This document shows, in pieces, positions 10,234-19,435 of a DNA stretch of 51,370 nt. The translations under genes were made by a program, and so were the position numbers. The DNA is from an uncultured Mediterranea sp. (GTDB lineage Bacteria > Bacteroidota > Bacteroidia > Bacteroidales > Bacteroidaceae): positions 1-51,370 of the forward strand of contig CAMACX010000020.1 of NCBI GenBank assembly GCA_945831575.1. Reading direction: 5' to 3'. Position 1 is the stretch's first letter; the number at the start of each line of letters is the position of its first letter. Below the pieces are notes generated by a model. That model saw only the letters and a list, made by a program, of their open reading frames with translations. It was not told where the DNA came from and ran no database searches.

Positions 10234-10244
10234 TCGTATCTTTG
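10214..10244 (+). promoter_or_regulatory. Promoter of the tRNA-Tyr/tRNA-Gly unit
   Basis: TTTG at 10214-10217, 19 bases, TATCTTTG at 10237-10244 is a textbook Bacteroidetes promoter. The -33 box lies inside the last codons of ribH. Confidence 0.8.
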
Positions 10245-10296
10245 CACCGCAATTCAGAAAGAAAGGCACTTAAGCCAGACTGAATGAGGAGCAAAA

Positions 10297-10379
10297 GGGC
10301 AAATACCAGAGTGGCCAAATGGGGCAGACTGTAAATCTGCTGGCTTACGCCTTCGGTGGTTCGAATCCATCTTTGCCCA
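10297..10379 (+). tRNA. tRNA-Tyr (anticodon GTA)
   Basis: 83-base class II tRNA. Acceptor stem GGGCAAA/TTTGCCC with discriminator A, anticodon loop CTGTAAA with GTA at 10331-10333, a long variable arm and the T-arm GGTTCGAATCC. CCA is not encoded. Confidence 0.97.
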
Positions 10380-10427
10380 CAAGTTCGACACTAGCAGCAA
10401 GCAATGCTCTAATTGTTGAATGAAATT

Positions 10428-10500
10428 GCGGAAGTAGCTCAGTTGATAGAGCATTAGCCTTCCAAGCTGAGGGTCGCGGGTTTGAGCCCCGTCTTCCGCT
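10428..10500 (+). tRNA. tRNA-Gly (anticodon TCC)
   Basis: 73-base cloverleaf. Acceptor GCGGAAG/CTTCCGC with discriminator T, anticodon stem TTAGC/GCTGA and loop CTTCCAA with TCC at 10461-10463, T-arm GGGTTTGAGCCC. It reads GGA codons. Confidence 0.97.
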
Positions 10501-10513
10501 CTCACTGAAAATC

Positions 10514-10548
10514 AGGCAGTTACGAATTAAGTAGCTGCCTTTTTTCAT
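10514..10548 (+). terminator. Terminator of the tRNA unit
   Basis: AGGCAG...CTGCCT stem followed by TTTTT, 14 bases after tRNA-Gly. Confidence 0.8.
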
Positions 10549-10560
10549 GCCTTTAAGGCT

Positions 10561-10796
10561 ATTTAATAGCTGTTATCTATGTCAAGGAGCTAATCCCTGC
10601 TAAGGAGTGCAAAAATCGGCGCAGGGGTGATTCTCCATTGATAGCCCCTGCGCCCATATATGTCCCATTTTTGATTTGGGGGCAAAGATACGCATTTCAA
10701 AAGTGCGACAGAGAGTGAGAGTCTTAATACATTTTGAACGAGATGATTAAGTTTGAAATTACAATAATTTAATAGACACTAGTGAATAAAATAATA
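10561..10796. other. Non-coding stretch between tRNA genes and the RNA-repair locus
   Basis: No credible ORF on either strand. Apart from the hairpin unit at 10611-10690 it is AT-rich and shows nothing recognisable. Confidence 0.6.
10611..10690 (-). ncRNA. Candidate short transcript: promoter plus terminator hairpin
   Basis: On the minus strand, TATCTTTG (RC of 10683-10690) is followed about 28 bases later by a perfect 10-bp stem, GGCGCAGGGG/CCCCTGCGCC, with a 17-base loop and then GATTTTTG. This would give an RNA of about 65 bases. It could instead be a stand-alone terminator for transcription coming from the rtcB side. I do not recognise the sequence. Confidence 0.35.
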
Positions 10797-10798
10797 AT

Positions 10799-10885
10799 GC
10801 AAGACTGTCGGATTCTAACCGACGAAGGGAGCTGGCCCAGCTTGAAGTTATCGCGCCTCCTTTGAACACTTGGATAAGTCTTGCA
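10799..10885 (-). ncRNA. Candidate tRNA-like structured RNA at the end of the rtcB operon
   Basis: Read on the minus strand, a perfect 9-bp closing stem (TGCAAGACT/AGTCTTGCA) is followed at its 3' strand side by a T-arm mimic: stem GTCGG/CCGAC with loop TTAGAAT, directly contiguous with the acceptor 3' strand as in tRNA. The acceptor 5' strand is followed by TA (like U8, R9) and a short D-arm-like hairpin TCC...GGA. The middle holds a strong AGCTG/CAGCT hairpin in place of a normal anticodon arm. It starts 11 bases after the upstream gene's stop codon. Known parallel: bacterial Y RNAs (YrlA) near rtcB carry a tRNA-like module. A degenerate tRNA or an unusual terminator are alternatives. Confidence 0.45.
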
Positions 10886-10896
10886 CATTTCTGTTG

Positions 10897-12464
10897 TTAC
10901 ATGTAAATAAGTTGTGTCACTTCTGCAGGATTGAGAGCCCACTCGTATGTATAAGCCTCGTCCGCATCTTCGACATTCTCTATAGCAGTAAGACTCTGAG
11001 CTCTTGCCTTCATGTCAAGGAGTTCACCAACAGACAGTTTCTCTTCAAGACGATGAAGGATTGCTTCAATAGATTTATTATCAGCATTATGGATTACTTG
11101 CGATGTGAATGACATTTCAAGCCAGACAATTTCTCTCTTGGCAACATCGAGCACACCGAATACCAATCCCTTGGAAAGATTGCCTTCGCTGATACGGATC
11201 ATGTGCTGAACACAAGACGGATCGTATGCAACACCTGAGGATTCAGAAATCGTCATCGGATTAGCGGAATCCATCCACCCAACGACAAGGTTTGGAGAAA
11301 GTGAGCCACATGAGTATGCATTGCAGGTGAATGTGACATATTCAGCACCTTCTGCTTCAAGCTCTGAAAGGGATAGTTCTATATACTCTGCAGTACCGAC
11401 CATTTCTGGAATAAAACGGATGTCACCTGAGTGTTTGGCACCAGTACAGGTCAAATTGCCGAAGTAGCAGTAATCTGTCTTACCTTCCGGCAAGGCAATA
11501 CGGCAGCTCAAGTCCATGTCGAGATGTTGTGCATGAAGTCCCTTGCCCCACTGGAGGAACAAGCGTATTGCATCACCCTCCACGGGGAAACGTGTTCCCG
11601 TCAAGGCACAAGAAGCATCCTGAATAGTGGCAGAACGGTCTCCAACACTGACAGGAATGTTATAAAGAGAAGGGTCAATATATATAGTCTTTGCCTCTGT
11701 CTTCACAACGGCAAAACGACGTTCCATGGATGCTTTGTACAGTTCCGTCACCTCTTTAGCCATTCTTTTGCGTTCATCATCATTGTAAAGAGCAAGCAGC
11801 TTGTTTGGCTCAATACGGCGCGTTACACCGGTAATCAGACGGACAACACGAGCCGCTTTGGGGTCAAAGTATGCCTCAGCCGCATTTCCCAACGACAAGA
11901 GCAGGCGTGCCGGGAGCTTGTCTGCAATCTCATCGAAAGCGCCAATCACCTTGTCGCTGCCAAATCGGAGCATGGATGCAAACAGGCAACGGGCGAACAA
12001 GCCCGGACGCTGCTTGAGCAGCGACAGGGTTTGGTCAGCATCATTCTCCGAGCGAGCCTTATCTACACATCCCTGCCAGGTAGTATAATCCTGCCTGTAG
12101 AATACGTCAAGAATCTCTGCAAGATGTTCCATCCCTTTCTTGCGGGAGTATTCTCCAAGACGCAATGCACGAATCATCCGAACCCACATTCCACGCTTTG
12201 GATTCATATTCTCTGCTAACACATCAGCAGGCGTCTTCATCAACTTGGATGCCTCTTCCGCCTTTCCCTGTTCAACCAGTAGCTTTATGACAAGCATTGC
12301 AGTCTCCTTCATGGTGGTATCGGCTTCCTTAGGGAGTGGATATTCATGCAGCAACAGACCCAGAGAGTCTTTTTGTGTCGCATCAAGAGGGGAGCCTCTT
12401 TAGCATAGAAACGTAGGAGTAAGCTGTACTTGACCTTCTCTGTGTAACCATTAGGAGTAAGCAT
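10897..12464 (-). CDS. Helical-repeat plus TerD-like domain protein next to rtcB; one-base frameshift near the start
   Basis: The long frame gives 485 aa but begins with TTG at 12354. The natural N terminus appears to be the ATG at 12464 (MLTPNGYTEKVKYSLLLRF), 22 bases after rtcB, in a frame that joins the long one only if one C is restored in the GGGG run (plus strand 12389-12392). The first half is alpha-helical. The second half resembles TerD stress proteins: DMDLSCRIAL, YFGNL, KHSGDIRF, EYIELSLSELEAEGAEYVTF and, near the end, GLVFGVLDV. The gene is co-directional with rtcB, so a role in RNA repair is inferred. Whether the frameshift is real, phase-variable or a sequencing error cannot be told here. 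Confidence 0.6.
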
Positions 12465-12486
12465 ACAATTAAGCCCTCTATAGCAC

Positions 12487-13659
12487 TTATCCCTTTATAA
12501 CAGCTAGTGGCAACAATCTGGTCTTTACTTTTACCAGATCAAGTTCATTAGCAATAACCTCTTCTATATCTTTGTAAGCGCCCGATGCTTCCTGCATATC
12601 ATCTTGACATCTAATGGCATGGACAATACCCTTGGATTCAAGTTGGGCAACCTCGTCTGCCATGTTTAATGTCTTGATAGCTGCTTTTCGTGATAGCACA
12701 CGTCCAGCACCATGCGAACAAGAACAGAATGAATCAGGATGACCAAGTCCTTCTACGATATATGAAGCTGTTCCTTGTGAACCAGGTATGATTCCTATGA
12801 CACCTTCACGAGCAAGAGTAGCACCTTTGCGATGCACTATGACATCCTTCCCAAAGTGCTGCTCAAAAGCTGCATAGTTATGAGCAATGTTGATCATTGG
12901 TTCAAACTCAATGCCTTTCAATGAATCTGCAATTACTTCCTGTATGCGCTCCATCATCAGCTTGCGGTTACAGAGGGCAAAGTCAATACAATACTTCATC
13001 TCATTCCAGTACATTCCAAATTCCCTTGTGCCATGAGCAAGGAATGGAAGACGAATCTCAGGAGAGACAACAGAATGCCATTTCTCATTGAGCGCAGCCG
13101 CTAGATGGTTGTAGTATTCACCGACCTGCTTCCCCAGATTTCTGGAACCGGAGTGGATCATAATCCATAGTACTCCATCTTCATCTTTCTGCAACTCAAT
13201 AAAGTGGTTTCCGCCCCCAAGTGTACCAACCTCATGGAGAACAGCGTTCTGACGTCGCTTCACAACCTCCATTTTATCTATATCATATCCTTGAGGTAGG
13301 TACTTTGCATCTTGTGCCTCCTTGTGATGATCCATGCCAAATGGAATTCTCTCACGAATGCCTTTCATAATTTCCTTACGTATCACTTGCATTGGCAAAT
13401 CTTCCACTTTCCAATTGGTTTTTACAGCACACATTCCGCAACCTATATCGACACCTACTGCGTTTGGTATAACTGCACCGTCACAAGCCAGTACACCACC
13501 AATAGGCATTCCCATACCTGCATGTACATCTGGCATGATGGCAAGGTGATGATGAAGGAAAGGGAGGGTAGTCAGGTTCTCAATCTGACGCATTGCGGAT
13601 TCCTCCACATCGCTCGTCCATATCATGACTGGTCGATTGTTAATGATTCGTACTTCCAT
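12487..13659 (-). CDS. rtcB: RtcB-family RNA ligase
   Basis: GTP- and Mn-dependent ligase that joins 2',3'-cyclic-phosphate or 3'-phosphate RNA ends to 5'-OH ends. Motifs: DVHAGMGMPIGG (44-55), VDIGCGM with metal-binding Cys74, GTLGGGNHFIE (145-155), HSGSR (169-173), and CSHGAGRVLSRK with the likely guanylylated His316. Length 390 aa puts it in the shorter bacterial RtcB branch. It is divergent from a WYL regulator and is followed by the TerD-like gene and a tRNA-like RNA. No RtcA cyclase and no recognisable Ro60 gene is in the window. Confidence 0.93.
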   Translation of the reverse strand: MEVRIINNRPVMIWTSDVEESAMRQIENLTTLPFLHHHLAIMPDVHAGMGMPIGGVLACDGAVIPNAVGVDIGCGMCAVKTNWKVEDLPMQVIRKEIMKGIRERIPFGMDHHKEAQDAKYLPQGYDIDKMEVVKRRQNAVLHEVGTLGGGNHFIELQKDEDGVLWIMIHSGSRNLGKQVGEYYNHLAAALNEKWHSVVSPEIRLPFLAHGTREFGMYWNEMKYCIDFALCNRKLMMERIQEVIADSLKGIEFEPMINIAHNYAAFEQHFGKDVIVHRKGATLAREGVIGIIPGSQGTASYIVEGLGHPDSFCSCSHGAGRVLSRKAAIKTLNMADEVAQLESKGIVHAIRCQDDMQEASGAYKDIEEVIANELDLVKVKTRLLPLAVIKG

Positions 13660-13739
13660 TTTCTTTTATACTATATTATTATACATGTGTGGTGCCTTAG
13701 CTCATTTCAAGTCACATCCGAGCTATCGGATTGCGGGTG

Positions 13740-13747
13740 CAAAGTTA
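13740..13747 (-). promoter_or_regulatory. -7 promoter element for rtcB
   Basis: Minus strand TAACTTTG (TAnnTTTG), about 80 bases before the rtcB ATG. The inverted repeat at 13757-13775 falls in its spacer region. Confidence 0.6.
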
Positions 13748-13756
13748 TATAAGTAC

Positions 13757-13775
13757 TACGCAATCTTTCTGCGTA
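13757..13775. promoter_or_regulatory. Inverted repeat in the rtcB promoter (candidate operator)
   Basis: TACGCA, 7 bases, TGCGTA: a perfect 19-bp interrupted palindrome located between the -33 and -7 positions of the rtcB promoter. A second, weaker GCAA-N5-TTGC repeat is at 13830-13842. Confidence 0.5.
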
Positions 13776-13829
13776 ATTCAAAATAATGTGCTAAATATCG
13801 ACTAAAAAAGTACGTTTCTAAGGTACCAC

Positions 13830-13842
13830 GCAAATAGGTTGC
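13830..13842. promoter_or_regulatory. Second GCAA/TTGC inverted repeat (candidate operator)
   Basis: GCAA, 5 bases, TTGC sits just upstream of the regulator's -7 element, about 70 bp centre to centre from the first repeat, and shares the ACGCAA core with it. Confidence 0.4.
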
Positions 13843-13854
13843 ACCGAAAATGTG

Positions 13855-13862
13855 TATCTTTG
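13855..13862 (+). promoter_or_regulatory. -7 promoter element for the WYL regulator
   Basis: TATCTTTG matches the Bacteroidetes -7 consensus, 40 bases before the ATG at 13902. Confidence 0.65.
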
Positions 13863-13901
13863 CATTGATAATAATCGGAAACTTGCAAAAATAGAACATT
13901 T

Positions 13902-14954
13902 ATGCCTGCAAATAAGAATGCATTGATTCGCTATAAGACAATAGACAACTGTCTTCGTAATCGTTATCGTCGTTGGACTCTGGAGGACCTCGTCGATGCA
14001 TGTAGTGATGCTCTTTATGATATGGAGGGAATTAGTAAGGGCGTGTCCATCCGAACAGTTCAAGGGGATATCCAGATGATGCGTTCTGATAAGTTGGGAT
14101 ATAATGCGCCAATTGAGGTGTATGATCATAAGTATTATAGGTATGCGGATGAAGATTATTCAATTACAGATATGCCAATGTCTCAGAATGATTTTGAGGT
14201 AATGCAAGAAGCTGTTGACATGCTACGTCAGTTTGAAGACTTTGAGCAGTTTACCGAGATGTCAGATGTGGTTAGCAGACTACAAGACAAGTTGTCTATC
14301 TCACGCCACAATCGCAAGCCGATAATCCACTTTGATAGTGTCCCTAATCTTAAAGGACTAAGACTACTCAATCCTCTATATAATTACATTGCACATAAGC
14401 AGACACTACGCATAATATATCAATCATTTTCTGCCACTCAACCTACGGAGTTTATATTGTTTCCATATCTTTTGAAGGAATTTCGCAACAGGTGGTTCTT
14501 GTTTGGCTCAAGGTCAAAAGACATGATGTTGTTCAATTTGCCTTTGGACAGAATTGAAAGTGTAGAGCCTGTTGATGATATTCCTTATTGTGAGAATCCC
14601 GATTTTGATTCAGAACATTTCTTTGACGATGTAATAGGCGTAAGTAAGAATATCAAGAATACACCGCGCCGGATAAAGTTCTGGGCATCAGCTGAACAGA
14701 GTAAATACATAAAGACAAAACCGATTCACCAATCTCAGAAACTGATAAAAGAAAATCCTGAGGATGGCAGTTGCATCTTCAGGATTGATGTGGTGATAAA
14801 TTTCGAAATGTATTCAGTTTTCATGTCATACGGACCTGGTATAAAGATTATCTCTCCCCGATATGCCATGTGTTATATGCGAGACAAACTCAAAGAAGCT
14901 GCAGACATGTATGAGAGATCTCTTGGGGGTGAGGAGATATCCACGTTTTGGTGA
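13902..14954 (+). CDS. WYL-domain transcriptional regulator
   Basis: 350-aa regulator. Residues 1-75 form a helix-turn-helix region (LIRYKTIDNCLRNRYRRWTL ... VSIRTVQGDIQMMR). A WYL ligand-binding domain lies around residues 155-235 (LRIIYQSFSATQPTEFILF, then FRNRWFLFGSRSKDMMLFN), and a C-terminal extension follows. WYL domains are known to sense nucleic-acid ligands and often control defence or repair genes. It is divergent from rtcB, and both promoters carry related inverted repeats, so it probably controls itself and the rtcB operon. Confidence 0.88.
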   Translation: MPANKNALIRYKTIDNCLRNRYRRWTLEDLVDACSDALYDMEGISKGVSIRTVQGDIQMMRSDKLGYNAPIEVYDHKYYRYADEDYSITDMPMSQNDFEVMQEAVDMLRQFEDFEQFTEMSDVVSRLQDKLSISRHNRKPIIHFDSVPNLKGLRLLNPLYNYIAHKQTLRIIYQSFSATQPTEFILFPYLLKEFRNRWFLFGSRSKDMMLFNLPLDRIESVEPVDDIPYCENPDFDSEHFFDDVIGVSKNIKNTPRRIKFWASAEQSKYIKTKPIHQSQKLIKENPEDGSCIFRIDVVINFEMYSVFMSYGPGIKIISPRYAMCYMRDKLKEAADMYERSLGGEEISTFW

Positions 14955-14970
14955 TACCATCTTACATTCT

Positions 14971-15336
14971 TCATTGCAGAGCGCTGCGACACTCCTCGTC
15001 CATCTCCATGCAGAGGCGGGCGGGGCGGTCGCAGAGGGTGGCGCTCCATTTGCGCTTGCGGTGGGTGGCGAGGTAGAGCTGATAGTCATCAGCGTTCCAG
15101 CGGGTGTAGAGGCAGAGTTGCAGCCGCTAGGGAACCTTCTTGCAGAGCTCCTTCTATGCAGCTCTCAGCAGCGGCTCGGTGAATATGCCGTCGTGGTCGA
15201 AGCGCAGGCTTTCGATGTAGCGCTCTCTGAGCAGCTGGCATGGCTCAGTACCTGGATCTACTCTGCAGTGGCTCACTGGCCGGGCATGGATACGCTTCAC
15301 GGCAACGAGTGTGTGCCGGTGCTGCAGAGAAGGCAT
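14971..15336 (-). pseudogene. Decayed ORF with two in-frame amber codons
   Basis: From ATG 15336 one frame stays open to a TGA at 14971-14973 except for two TAG codons (plus strand CTA at 15154-15156 and 15127-15129), nine codons apart. The conceptual protein is coherent on both sides of the stops (RERYIESLRFDHDGIFTEP; TRWNADDYQLYLATHRKRKW; SATLCDRPARLCMEMDEE). Both TAG positions would read naturally as Gln, so either two CAG-to-TAG mutations happened or the gene came from a TAG-reassigned source. I do not recognise the family. Confidence 0.45.
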
Positions 15337-15358
15337 GGTGTACAGACTTAACGCTATC

Positions 15359-15376
15359 GCTGCGTAAAAAACGCAG
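15359..15376. repeat. Small perfect hairpin CTGCGT/ACGCAG
   Basis: CTGCGT and ACGCAG flank a short A-rich loop, at the left edge of the iteron-like block. Confidence 0.5.
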
Positions 15377-15390
15377 AGTCTGTAATAAAA

Positions 15391-15536
15391 CACTTCACAC
15401 TTCAAAAAAGCTTGTATATATCTGTAATACAATAGATTAGACGTGTGAAGTGTGTGTGAAGTATCAAATAGAGACTTCACACCTATAACCATTTCATAAT
15501 CAACAACATACAGATGATTGTGAAGTGTGAAGTGTC
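15391..15536. repeat. Iteron-like TGTGAAGT repeats
   Basis: At least four clusters of (G)TGTGAAGT or its complement ACTTCACAC: 15391-15405, 15444-15462, 15473-15482 and 15519-15536, in both orientations, in an AT-rich non-coding stretch. The spacing is irregular. Such arrays are typical of replication-initiator or transposase binding sites, but no such gene is intact here. Confidence 0.55.
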
Positions 15537-15540
15537 TTTC

Positions 15541-15700
15541 ATCATCAGGACGATTTTTCATGCCCCTACAGCTAGGTATATCAACAGATTATCATCTGAA
15601 TGATAAACTTTTTTCATCACGATGAAAATCATTTTTCAACAGTTTGAAAGGGATTTACCATCGGGATGAAAACAAGTCAAATAGAAATATTTCATCATCC
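15541..15700. repeat. TTTCATC/GATGAAA repeats
   Basis: A perfect palindrome TTTTCATC-AC-GATGAAAA is at 15611-15628, and further TTTCATCATC or GATGAAAA copies lie at about 15537-15550, 15663-15672 and 15689-15704. No gene is visible. Confidence 0.5.
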
Positions 15701-15710
15701 ATGAAGCAAG

Positions 15711-15740
15711 AAAAAGGCCGGGCATTGCTGCTCGGCCTTT
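15711..15740 (-). terminator. Terminator of groEL
   Basis: On the minus strand AAAGGCCGAGC, a 6-base loop, GCCCGGCCTTTTT: a GC-rich stem with a T tail, 24 bases past the groEL stop. Confidence 0.88.
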
Positions 15741-15763
15741 GCTATATCATCAGGGGATGAGGT

Positions 15764-17462
<1,699 letters not shown>

Positions 17463-17735
17463 TCATCCCAGTACGGCTAGCACGTCGCTCTGACGCATGA
17501 TGAGGTACTTGGTGCCGTCCAGTTCGATTTCGGTGCCGGCATACTTACCGTAGAGCACCTGGTCGCCCACCTTAAGGATCATCTCCTCGTCCTTGGTACC
17601 GTTACCTACAGCCTTCACTTCACCTTTCAGGGGTTTCTCTTTTGCAGTATCGGGGATGATGATACCACCGATGGTCTTTTCTTCTGCAGGAGCAGGGAGT
17701 ATCACCACTCTGTCTGCCAATGGTCTAATGTTCAT
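17463..17735 (-). CDS. groS: Co-chaperonin GroES (10 kDa)
   Basis: 90-aa lid protein of the GroEL chamber. I start at the ATG at 17735 ([16 protein letters not shown]); the frame is open further upstream but that extension has no GroES character. The mobile loop region [17 protein letters not shown] is present. I see no CIRCE element upstream and no clear TAnnTTTG box. Confidence 0.97.
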   Translation of the reverse strand: MNIRPLADRVVILPAPAEEKTIGGIIIPDTAKEKPLKGEVKAVGNGTKDEEMILKVGDQVLYGKYAGTEIELDGTKYLIMRQSDVLAVLG

Positions 17736-17948
17736 AATCGTTCTTTTTTTTATTTTTAAGTTATACCTATTCGTTGCTTGCCGTGCCTCTTCGGGCGGGC
17801 AGTAACGGATTAGCGAAAAGCGTGCCAAAGGCAAGGACAAGCGCTTCCTACTGACAACAGGCTGACAAAATGACATGTCGCAGTCCTTTTTGCAGCCCCA
17901 AAAGGGAGATTTCACCCCCGGGATGCACCACCCTAACGGCTTTTTCAC

Positions 17949-17956
17949 TACTTTTG
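17949..17956 (+). promoter_or_regulatory. -7 promoter element for mazG
   Basis: TACTTTTG, 62 bases before the chosen mazG ATG. Confidence 0.5.
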
Positions 17957-18018
17957 CCACGCGAAATCAGCTGGGGCCATGCCCTGGACCATTTATTTAT
18001 AAAAATAAAATTAGGTAT

Positions 18019-18807
18019 ATGCATACAAGAGAAGAGAAGATGGAAGCCTTCGGGCGATTCCTTGATATCCTCGACGAACTGAGGGTGAAGTGTCCGTGGG
18101 ACCGTAAGCAGACCAACGAGAGCCTGCGTCCCAACACGATAGAAGAGACCTACGAACTGTGTGACGCCCTGCTGCGGGGTGACAAGAGCGACATCTGCAA
18201 GGAGCTGGGCGACGTGCTGCTCCACGTGGCCTTCTATGCCAAGATAGGCAGTGAGAAGGGCGACTTCGACATCAAGGACGTGTGCGACCGCCTCTGCGAG
18301 AAGCTCATCTTCCGCCATCCGCACGTCTTCGGCGAGGCACAGGCCGAGACAGCCGCACAGGTGGTGGAGAACTGGGAACAACTGAAGCTCAAAGAGAAAG
18401 GGGGCAACAAGACGGTGCTCAGTGGCGTGCCCGCCGCCCTGCCCTCGCTCATCAAGGCCTACCGCATACAGGACAAGGCCCGCAACGTAGGCTTCGACTG
18501 GGAGGAGCGCAGCCAGGTTTGGGAGAAGGTGAAGGAGGAAATCCGCGAGTTCCAGGCCGAGGTGGAGCAGATGGACAAGGAGAAGGCCGAGCAGGAGTTT
18601 GGCGATGTGCTCTTCAGCCTGATCAATGCCGCCCGCCTCTACAAGATCAACCCCGACAACGCTCTGGAGCACACCAATCAGAAGTTCATCCGCCGCTTCA
18701 ACTACGTAGAGGAGCACTCCATCCGCCAAGGCCGCTCCCTCAAGGAGATGACCCTGGAAGAGATGGACGCCCTCTGGAACGAGGCCAAGCAGCTGGAACG
18801 GGAGTAA
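18019..18807 (+). CDS. mazG: Nucleoside triphosphate pyrophosphohydrolase MazG
   Basis: 262-aa all-alpha NTP-PPase with two tandem MazG domains. It hydrolyses (d)NTPs to monophosphates and cleans the nucleotide pool. Motifs are CPWDRKQTNESLRPNTIEE and EETYELCDALLRGD with ELGDVLLHV in the first domain, and a second EFGDVLFSL in the C-terminal half. The frame is open upstream to 17875, but the segment before 18019 reads as promoter DNA. It is divergent from groES. Confidence 0.94.
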   Translation: MHTREEKMEAFGRFLDILDELRVKCPWDRKQTNESLRPNTIEETYELCDALLRGDKSDICKELGDVLLHVAFYAKIGSEKGDFDIKDVCDRLCEKLIFRHPHVFGEAQAETAAQVVENWEQLKLKEKGGNKTVLSGVPAALPSLIKAYRIQDKARNVGFDWEERSQVWEKVKEEIREFQAEVEQMDKEKAEQEFGDVLFSLINAARLYKINPDNALEHTNQKFIRRFNYVEEHSIRQGRSLKEMTLEEMDALWNEAKQLERE

Positions 18808-18913
18808 GTATCTGACAGCAGCTGCTATAAGCAGTACGAAGGAGGCATCATAGTCACTATATAATCTGACTTACAAGAATGAGAGCTTAAGAACGATACT
18901 TGATTTTGAAGCA

Positions 18914-19435
18914 ATGACTACGAAAAAGAATGAGAAAGGCACACCATCGGAGTTTCTTAAAGATTGCATGGCTGACGCGGTGATACATCTATTGAAGAAA
19001 TACACACTGAACGAGATACAAGTGAAGCAGATTTGCCATATGAGCGGCTTTCACCGTGCCTCGTGGTTCCGTGCTTTCCGCTCGAAACACGAAGCCGTAA
19101 CATACAAGATGAGGCGGTTATGGGAGCAGTGGTGCGATGCTCATAACATTGAGGTACGCGACGAGTTCACGCTTGACAATGCCGAAACATTCTTTCAGTA
19201 CAATTATGAGATTCGTGATACACTTTCCCTTCTGTACCATAGAGGATTAATGGATGATTTGTCAGCTTCTATCCAATCTATCTTATACCAACATCAACAC
19301 AAAAATCCACAAGGAGCCTATTCTGCCGCCATCCACTCCTATGCCCTTTTTGGAATGCTCTATGCTTGGACGATACGTGACTTTGACATCTCGCCTACCG
19401 AAATGGCCGCTATCCTCAGAAAAAATTGCAACTAA
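18914..19435 (+). CDS. TetR/AcrR-type transcriptional regulator
   Basis: 173-aa protein. The N-terminal 60 residues fit a TetR helix-turn-helix (ADAVIHLLKKYTLNEIQVKQI followed by CHMSGFHRASWFRAFRSKHE). The rest is a helical ligand domain without recognisable signature. It lies about 170 bases upstream of the alpha/beta hydrolase gene in the same direction, so it may control it. Codon use is more AT-rich than in the neighbours. Confidence 0.75.
   Translation: MTTKKNEKGTPSEFLKDCMADAVIHLLKKYTLNEIQVKQICHMSGFHRASWFRAFRSKHEAVTYKMRRLWEQWCDAHNIEVRDEFTLDNAETFFQYNYEIRDTLSLLYHRGLMDDLSASIQSILYQHQHKNPQGAYSAAIHSYALFGMLYAWTIRDFDISPTEMAAILRKNCN

Noticed and set aside
10799..10885. tRNA-Sec or opal-suppressor tRNA (a TCA triplet follows a T in the middle)
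   Set aside because: The bases around the triplet do not form an anticodon stem, and no selenocysteine genes are present.
10799..10885. tmRNA or hammerhead ribozyme
   Set aside because: No tmRNA 5'/3' consensus or tag ORF, and no hammerhead CUGANGA/GAAA core.
13902..14954. RtcR-type sigma-54 regulator of rtcB
   Set aside because: There is no AAA+ sigma-54 interaction domain; the protein has an HTH and a WYL domain instead.
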